This document shows, piece after piece, positions 58,740-64,000 of a DNA stretch of 64,000 nucleotides. The DNA is taken from positions 22,009-86,008 of the forward strand of contig CAZPBK010000002.1 in the NCBI GenBank assembly GCA_964584985.1, written 5' to 3'. The stretch's first letter is position 1. Every line of letters starts with the position of its first letter. The position numbers and the translations under genes are program-made. This stretch comes from JABMRF01 sp964584985. Lineage in GTDB: Bacteria; Patescibacteriota; Patescibacteriia; UBA11705; JABHMO01. The notes beneath the pieces are model-generated. The model saw only the letters and a list, made by a program, of their open reading frames with translations. It did not search any database and was not told the DNA's origin.

Positions 58740-59725
58740 TTATCTTTTTTTACGACCAATTGTCCGCAGGCCGCTTGGATATTTTCGCCCGGGCTTTTTC
58801 TTTCGGCCGTTTCCAGACCTTTATCTTGCAAAATTTTTTTAAATTTGTCCAGGTTCGGGCTTTTTTCATATTGTCCGGTGGCATTATATTCCACCAAATT
58901 AACCATGTACAGCTTTTTGTTTTTTATCAGTTTGGCCAGTTGCTCGGCGTGTTTGGTTTGATCGTTAACTTTATTCAGTAAAAGGTACTCCAGCATAACT
59001 TTTCTGTTGGTGATTTTTATATAGTTGTCAGTGACTTGAAAAAGCTTTTCAAGGGGATATTTTTTATTTATGGGCATTAGTTTGTTTCGCAATTTATTAT
59101 TTGGCGCATGCAGGGAAACGGCCAGATTGATTTGCAGGTCTTCTTTGGCCAGTTTTTCTATGCCCGGCACTATTCCGCAAGTGGAAATGGATATTTTTCT
59201 GGCGCCGATATTAAAATATTCCGGTTGATTAATAAATCTTACGGCTTGCAAAGTATTTTCATAATTTAGAAAAGGTTCGCCCATGCCCATGAAAACCAGG
59301 TTGTTTACTTTTTGATTTTGTTTTTTTAAAACTCTGGACCAGAATAAAACCTGAAGCAGAATTTCTTTCGTGGTTAGGTTTCTTTTAAAACCCATTTTTC
59401 CGGTGGCGCAAAAAGAACAACCCAGAGCGCAGCCAGCTTGGCTGGATAAACAAACAGTGTTTCTTTTTTTTGTTTTGATTAAAACGGTTTCTATTTTATT
59501 TTTGTCGTTTAATTCAATCAAGGCCTTGTCGGCTCCGGGGGATTGAGATATTTTTGCTTTTATTTCAAGAGAACAATGTTTTTCCAGTTTTTTTCGCAGT
59601 GTTTCGGGCAGATTGGTGGCCTTTTCCCAAGAGTCAATAAAATCATGCCAAATAAGTTTATTTATCTGCTTTTTTCGGTAGGAAGGTTGATCGTCCAATA
59701 AAAGCCTTAAATTTTTTGTTTGCAT
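58736..59725 (-). CDS. rlmN: Radical SAM rRNA/tRNA adenine-C2 methyltransferase
   Basis: 329 residues from ATG 59725; a TTG two codons upstream is also in frame. The radical SAM cluster motif is CALGCSFC (about 94-101), with SSQAGC before it. FMGMGEPFLNYEN (about 142-154), STCGIVPGI and the second catalytic cysteine in AACGQLVV near the C-terminus complete the family pattern. It methylates A2503 of 23S rRNA and A37 of some tRNAs. It is the first gene of a minus-strand pair with uvrA (ATGA overlap). Confidence 0.96.
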   Translation of the reverse strand: MQTKNLRLLLDDQPSYRKKQINKLIWHDFIDSWEKATNLPETLRKKLEKHCSLEIKAKISQSPGADKALIELNDKNKIETVLIKTKKRNTVCLSSQAGCALGCSFCATGKMGFKRNLTTKEILLQVLFWSRVLKKQNQKVNNLVFMGMGEPFLNYENTLQAVRFINQPEYFNIGARKISISTCGIVPGIEKLAKEDLQINLAVSLHAPNNKLRNKLMPINKKYPLEKLFQVTDNYIKITNRKVMLEYLLLNKVNDQTKHAEQLAKLIKNKKLYMVNLVEYNATGQYEKSPNLDKFKKILQDKGLETAERKSPGENIQAACGQLVVKKDK

Positions 59726-59784
59726 ACGCAAAATCGCCCGTCGGATCTTACCCGGGGCGGGATATAAAATTAATTATTTGTTTT
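59726..59784 (-). promoter_or_regulatory. GC-rich hairpin in the rlmN leader
   Basis: On the minus strand CGCCC pairs with GGGCG with an inner GG/CC step, just before the start codon. It stands out in the A/T-rich surroundings and could reduce or regulate translation. Confidence 0.4.
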
Positions 59785-59813
59785 ATTATACCTTATATTT
59801 TCAAAAAAGTCAA
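59785..59813 (-). promoter_or_regulatory. Promoter of rlmN-uvrA
   Basis: On the minus strand TTGACT (59813-59808), 17-bp spacer, TATAAT (59790-59785). Confidence 0.8.
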
Positions 59814-59841
59814 AACCTCGGCAGAATTGTTTACCGAGGTT
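59808..59841 (-). terminator. Intrinsic terminator after the gene at 59861-60187
   Basis: On the minus strand AACCTCGG pairs with CCGAGGTT across a 12-nt loop, followed by TTGACTTTTTT. It overlaps the -35 box of rlmN. Confidence 0.65.
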
Positions 59842-59860
59842 ATTTGAACATTTATTTTGT

Positions 59861-60187
59861 TCAACTTTTTAATAAAAGCTTGGCTGCTTCTTCCGGCTGG
59901 CAAAGTCTTTCCGCTATTTGTAATCTTTTTTCAAAAAAGGATACTTGACCTTTTTCGTTCAAAGGAGTGATGCTGAGTAGCTTTACCGTTCCCGGTGAGC
60001 AGGACTGAATCAAAAACATTTCCAGTCCTTGTTCAATTATTATTACTTGACCTTCCTGAGTTTTTTCTAGCTTTGTGTTCAGAAAGGCCCTGAAAACTGA
60101 GCTTCTTTGAAACAAAGTGTTTAGTACGGAATTAGCTTTTTGAGTTTTTTCTTCAATTTGTTGCCTTTGTTCTATCCTTTTTTTCAT
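59861..60187 (-). CDS. Small hypothetical protein with strong Shine-Dalgarno sequence
   Basis: 108 residues. AGGAGG lies 4 nt before the ATG. A charged helical N-terminus (KKRIEQRQQIEEKTQKAN) leads to a beta-rich middle (QVIIIEQGLEMFLIQ) and a helical end. It contains one cysteine pair spaced far apart. No known family. It follows uvrB by 48 bp in the same direction and precedes the rlmN-uvrA unit, so it could be read from the uvrB transcript. Its start signals match the other small SD-led genes in the window. Confidence 0.7.
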   Translation of the reverse strand: MKKRIEQRQQIEEKTQKANSVLNTLFQRSSVFRAFLNTKLEKTQEGQVIIIEQGLEMFLIQSCSPGTVKLLSITPLNEKGQVSFFEKRLQIAERLCQPEEAAKLLLKS

Positions 60188-60235
60188 CGTTCCTCCTGTT
60201 TTCTTTGTTGTTTGGTCACAGACTGATAAAAAAAA

Positions 60236-62263
60236 TTATTTTTCTTTTTTTAATTTTAATAAACGAATCTCATCACGCAAGACAGCCGCTGATTCAAAAT
60301 CCAGATTTTTTGCGGCTTGTTTCATTTTCTCTTGTTTGTTCTTGATGATTTGGCTTATCGGTCTTTTATCGGCTTCAAGCTCTACCTCCAGGGTTGATAA
60401 GGCGTTTTTTTGAGATTTTGATCTTCCTTTTTTACTTTTGTTCGCCGACAAACCAAAATCCTGCAAAATATTTTTAATGGTTTTTTCAATGGTTTTGGGA
60501 GTGATTCCATGCTTTTTGTTATAGGCCAGTTGCTTTTTTCTTCGTCTTTCGGTTTCTTCAATCGCTTTTTTTATGGAACCGGTCAAATTATCCGCATATA
60601 GGATTACTCTTCCGTTAACATTTCTGGCCGCGCGTCCGATAGTTTGGATTAAACTGGTTTCATTGCGCAAAAAACCTTCTTTATCAGCGTCCAAAATGGC
60701 CACCAAACTGACTTCCGGAATATCCAAGCCTTCTCTGAGAAGGTTGACGCCAATTATAACATCAATTTTATCTTTTCGCAAGTCCGTAATTACTTTTATT
60801 CTTTGCAAAGTGTCAACCCCGCTGTGCAAATAAGAAACTTTTATTTTCTTTTTCTTTAAATAATCAGTTAAATCTTCAGCCATTTTTTTGGTCAGGGTGG
60901 TGACCAAGGTTTTTTCACCTTTTTGCGCTTGGGTTTCCACTTCTTCAATTAGATCCTCCACTTGTGATTTATTTTCATGACCGATAATCGGTCGGAGATC
61001 AACCAAGGGATCAACCAAGCCGGTTGGGCGAACAATTTGTTCAACCACTTTATCGGAGTGGGTTATTTCATATTCAGCCGGAGTGGCCGAGGTGTAAATG
61101 CTAAAATCGGTTTTTTTTTCAAATTCATCAAAAGTCAAGGGACGATTGTCTTTGGCGCTGGGCAATCTGAAGCCATGATTGATTAAAACCTTTTTTCTCG
61201 CACGATCGCCATTGTACATGGCTCGTATTTGCGGCAAGGTGACATGGGATTCATCAATTACGGTTAAAAACTTATCATTATTTTCATGAAAATAATCCAG
61301 CAAAGTAAACGGCGGTTGTCCGGTGGCGCGATTATCAAAATGCCGGGAATAGTTTTCAATCCCGTTGCAATAACCGATATTTTCAATCATTTCCAAATCA
61401 TATTTTACTTTGCGTTTCAATCTTTCATATTCCAAGAGTTTATTTTGACGCTTAAATTTGGCCAATTGATTTTTTAATTCTTTTTTTATGGAGTTGATTG
61501 CTTTTTCTTTTACTTTTTCATTGATAATATAATGTACGGCCGGAAAAAGCCAAAGGTCAAGTAATCTGTTTTGAACTTTTTTGCTGATCGGATCCACAGA
61601 TTCTATCAGATCTATTTTATCGGAAATCTCCAAACGGAAAATTATTTCTTGGTTAACCGGCATGATTTCAAAAATTTGTCCGCGCAATCTGAATTTGCCG
61701 CGACTCAGTTCGCCGTTGGTTCTTTCAAATTGCATATCAATCAATTGGGAGAGCATTTGGCGTCGATCTATTTTTTGATTTTTTTGCAAATGCAAAACCG
61801 TTTTTTGATATTGTTCGGGCGATCCCAAGCCGTAGATGGCGGAGACCGAAGCTACAATAATAACATCTTTTCTGGACAAAAGAGCTTGAGTACAAGAGTG
61901 ACGCAGGCGTTCTATTTCCGCGTTAATTTGAGCTTCTTTTTCAATGTAAGTATCTGAGGATGGTATGTAAGCTTCGGGTTGATAATAATCATAATAACTG
62001 ACAAAATATTCCACCGCGTTTTGCGGAAAAAGCTGGCGAAATTCACTGCAAAGTTGAGCGGCCAGGGTTTTGTTGTGAGCAATGACCAAGGTAGGCATTT
62101 GTGATTTTTCAATCACTTGAGCTATGGTAAAAGTTTTACCTGATCCGGTAACTCCAAGTAGGGTTTGTTTTTTCAAGCCCTTTTTTAAGCCGGCGGATAG
62201 TTTTTTTATGGCTTTTGGTTGATCTCCGGCCGGACTGTATGTTGATTTAAGATTAAATTTCAT
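60236..62263 (-). CDS. uvrB: Excinuclease ABC subunit B
   Basis: 675 residues, normal length. Walker A GVTGSGKTFT (about 38-47), the beta-hairpin YYDYYQPEAYIP (about 92-103) that clamps DNA, DESH motif (about 336), helicase motifs VGVNLLREGLDIPE (about 497) and QTIGRAARN (about 535), and the C-terminal UVR motif NLDFESAAVLRDEI (about 652) that meets UvrC. UvrB verifies damage handed over by UvrA. It is the most upstream of the minus-strand group of repair genes. Confidence 0.98.
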   Translation of the reverse strand: MKFNLKSTYSPAGDQPKAIKKLSAGLKKGLKKQTLLGVTGSGKTFTIAQVIEKSQMPTLVIAHNKTLAAQLCSEFRQLFPQNAVEYFVSYYDYYQPEAYIPSSDTYIEKEAQINAEIERLRHSCTQALLSRKDVIIVASVSAIYGLGSPEQYQKTVLHLQKNQKIDRRQMLSQLIDMQFERTNGELSRGKFRLRGQIFEIMPVNQEIIFRLEISDKIDLIESVDPISKKVQNRLLDLWLFPAVHYIINEKVKEKAINSIKKELKNQLAKFKRQNKLLEYERLKRKVKYDLEMIENIGYCNGIENYSRHFDNRATGQPPFTLLDYFHENNDKFLTVIDESHVTLPQIRAMYNGDRARKKVLINHGFRLPSAKDNRPLTFDEFEKKTDFSIYTSATPAEYEITHSDKVVEQIVRPTGLVDPLVDLRPIIGHENKSQVEDLIEEVETQAQKGEKTLVTTLTKKMAEDLTDYLKKKKIKVSYLHSGVDTLQRIKVITDLRKDKIDVIIGVNLLREGLDIPEVSLVAILDADKEGFLRNETSLIQTIGRAARNVNGRVILYADNLTGSIKKAIEETERRRKKQLAYNKKHGITPKTIEKTIKNILQDFGLSANKSKKGRSKSQKNALSTLEVELEADKRPISQIIKNKQEKMKQAAKNLDFESAAVLRDEIRLLKLKKEK

Positions 62264-62538
62264 AATATAATATTAAGATGATTACAGGTTCAGCATAGTT
62301 TATTTGCCTTATTTTGGCAAGATTGATTTTTAACAGTTTTGGTTGGGCGTCCGGTAATAAAAAAATATTGCCTGCTAATTGAGACAGAAAGGCGGTAGAT
62401 CGTGAAATTTATTGCAAAATTACCTTTTAGTCAAGTTTTATTTTAGTCGGAGCAATTGTTTTTAAAGTTGGTGTTTGATTTTTCTCCTTATTTTTTGTAT
62501 TATTATAAAGTATATTACTAATTAAGTTATAAAACTAT

Positions 62539-64000
62539 ATGTCTGAAAAATTTGAAGGTTTATTTGAAAAGCCCAAAGACCAAGGGCCGGTGTTTAAATT
62601 TAAAAAAACCATTGAAAATAAGGAAGGGGAAAAAACTGAAAAAGAGTTTGTTAATGTGGCGGGTATTGAGCTGGAAGTAAACACCGAAGGTCCGGGCTCT
62701 CAGTTCAGAGCAGAGGAATTTGAAGATTTTGCTTTGGATGAAAAAACCATGGAGCTTTTAAAAATTTACGCCAAGGCGATTAAGCTGAACCAACCACCTC
62801 TTATAGAGGGACCAACCGATATTGGCAAATCAAAAGCCTTGGAATATCTGGCGCATTTGACTAATAATTTTTTGATTTACCAAAGTTTTTCCGGCCAAAC
62901 CGATGTTTCCGAGCTGATTGGCAAATATGTGCCCAATACTGAAGGAGCCAGAAAAACTTTTGAAAGAATTTTATCAAACAAAAATCGTGGCAGTTTAAAA
63001 CCGGAAACAATGAAAATTTTAAAAAAAGCCGATCGTGAGAAGGAGGTTCGCGGGTTAACCGAAGATGAATGTAAAAAAATTGCCGAGATTGAGGGTTTGA
63101 GCTTTGACAAGATTGACTGGATTTGGCAGGATGGCACAGTGCCTAAAGCCATGGAACACAATGGTGGCCAAGGCTGTTGGTTGTATTTTGATGAGTTGGG
63201 CGCGGCCGAGCCTCAAATTTTGGTTAAGTTAAATCGGATTTTTGCTCGTGGCATAAAAAGGATTGAGGTTACGGAAAACGGCAATCGCGAGGTTATCGGT
63301 GGAGATGATTTTAGGTTAATGGCTACAACCAACCCCCCTGACTATGCCGGGCGCGAGCCTTTTGAAAAAGATTTTTTACGGCGTTGGGTTTATCAAAAGG
63401 TGGCGGATCTAAAAGAGGATGATTTTTTGGAGCGCCTTAATTATGCCGGACATGGAGCCGGACTGAAGCAGACTCTTTTATTGGAAAAAGTTGATTTAGC
63501 TAAAAATTCTAAGATTGATAAAATTTTAAATGAAATAACCACCAATTTTGTATATTTGGCTCAAAAATACCTTGAGCAAATACCAAAAGAGCCCGGAGAG
63601 CAAGAGTTCAGTTTTAGAGATTTTACCGATGCTCTCAGGGTGCAGGATTATTTACGCCGGATTCAGGGTGAGGACTTGTTGGAGACATTAAAAGAAGCTG
63701 TTGAATTTTATTATTTGGGCAAGGTGGATGAAGACAAAAAAGATTCCGGCAACAATTTGGTTCGGGCAAAGGTTATGAATATATTGCAGACAATAATTAA
63801 TCAGAAAAAGGCCAAGGAAGCAATTGAGCAAATACTAAAACCTGAAGAATTGCTTGAAGAAGAAAAAACAAAAGAAGAATTAAGGCAAAGAATTAAAGGT
63901 TTGCAAGGAAAATTAAACAAAAAGGGCGAATCACCCGATTCAAAAGAAACCAAAAATAAAGGCGAGATCTCCGAGATCAGCGCGGTTAATCCGGAGGGTG
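62539..64000 (+). CDS. AAA+ ATPase of the MoxR/dynein-related (AAA_5) type (3' partial)
   Basis: 487 codons are visible and the frame is open to the window end. Walker A GPTDIGKS (about 95-102), Walker B WLYFDELGAAEP (about 215) and sensor 1 LMATTNPPDYAGREP (about 259) are clear, with an arginine-containing stretch FLRRWVYQKV further on. The order and spacing fit AAA_5 proteins that remodel complexes, often together with a von Willebrand A domain partner. The C-terminal part becomes Lys/Glu-rich (coiled coil) from about 415 on. The partner gene would lie beyond the window. The 275-bp upstream region has no other gene. Confidence 0.88.
   Translation, partial: MSEKFEGLFEKPKDQGPVFKFKKTIENKEGEKTEKEFVNVAGIELEVNTEGPGSQFRAEEFEDFALDEKTMELLKIYAKAIKLNQPPLIEGPTDIGKSKALEYLAHLTNNFLIYQSFSGQTDVSELIGKYVPNTEGARKTFERILSNKNRGSLKPETMKILKKADREKEVRGLTEDECKKIAEIEGLSFDKIDWIWQDGTVPKAMEHNGGQGCWLYFDELGAAEPQILVKLNRIFARGIKRIEVTENGNREVIGGDDFRLMATTNPPDYAGREPFEKDFLRRWVYQKVADLKEDDFLERLNYAGHGAGLKQTLLLEKVDLAKNSKIDKILNEITTNFVYLAQKYLEQIPKEPGEQEFSFRDFTDALRVQDYLRRIQGEDLLETLKEAVEFYYLGKVDEDKKDSGNNLVRAKVMNILQTIINQKKAKEAIEQILKPEELLEEEKTKEELRQRIKGLQGKLNKKGESPDSKETKNKGEISEISAVNPEG

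Overview
The window looks like a piece of a metagenome-derived or draft chromosome of a Patescibacteria (Candidate Phyla Radiation) bacterium. The signs are low GC content, tightly packed genes with A/T-rich start regions that mostly lack a Shine-Dalgarno sequence, short versions of housekeeping proteins (UvrC without its C-terminal helix-hairpin-helix, TruB without PUA, ThrRS without TGS), and several protein types common in that radiation (DUF4012, DUF5663-like, DUF5667-like, a baseplate-J-like membrane protein, PEGA, LCP). UGA is used as a stop codon, so this is not one of the lineages that reads UGA as glycine. A run of exactly 100 N at 22989-23088 marks a scaffold gap. The finer phylum cannot be fixed from sequence alone.

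Layout. 1-5 kb: three GT2 glycosyltransferases and a DUF4012 protein (cell surface polysaccharide). 5-13 kb: a putative antisense-strand structured RNA, dnaE, a membrane-anchored baseplate-J-like protein, and a threonine T-box leader controlling dtd-thrS. 13-20 kb: a secreted subtilase with FG-GAP-type repeats, then RmlC, a CDP-alcohol phosphatidyltransferase, HIT, RmlB and a fused RmlD-RmlA, which together give a full dTDP-L-rhamnose route. 20-27 kb: membrane and PEGA proteins, then a giant coiled-coil membrane protein broken by the gap. 27-33 kb: murA, an S41 protease, rplI, pyrG and a GT-B-like glycosyltransferase. 33-41 kb: two small metal/redox modules (DUF5320, DUF134 and thioredoxin-CcdA; split permease, NifX-like and AhpD-like), an LCP protein, trpS and greA. 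41-50 kb: YibE/F-like, a beta-propeller surface protein, an EamA transporter, a clan GH-A glycosidase, DJ-1/PfpI, DUF5667-like, an M16 protease, tpiA and a TPR protein. 51-62 kb: an MagIII/EndoIII-like glycosylase, a lipoprotein, truB, a MazG-like protein and the complete uvrC, uvrA, uvrB set with rlmN. 62.5 kb to the end: an AAA+ MoxR/dynein-type ATPase cut by the window edge.

The most unusual feature is at the two tRNA genes. Upstream of the intact tRNA-Gln(UUG) lie two exact 349-bp tandem units. Each consists of the first ~44 nt of that tRNA, interrupted by GC-rich palindromes (one of them inside the anticodon), followed by a small GIY-YIG endonuclease gene. The tRNA-Thr(GGU) locus has the same arrangement in reduced form: a 5' tRNA fragment with a related palindrome in its D-loop, ~110 bp of filler, then the intact tRNA. 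Together they suggest a mobile element or homing-type system that targets tRNA 5' halves.

Expression signals. Many genes have a TATAAT box only 6-30 bases before the start codon, so leaderless or near-leaderless transcripts are likely. A minority of small uncharacterised genes (42348, 55781, 13303 on the minus strand, 60187 on the minus strand) instead carry a clear Shine-Dalgarno sequence, and three of them a consensus-like TTGACA-17-TATAAT-type promoter. Intrinsic terminators, many usable in both directions, separate the transcription units.
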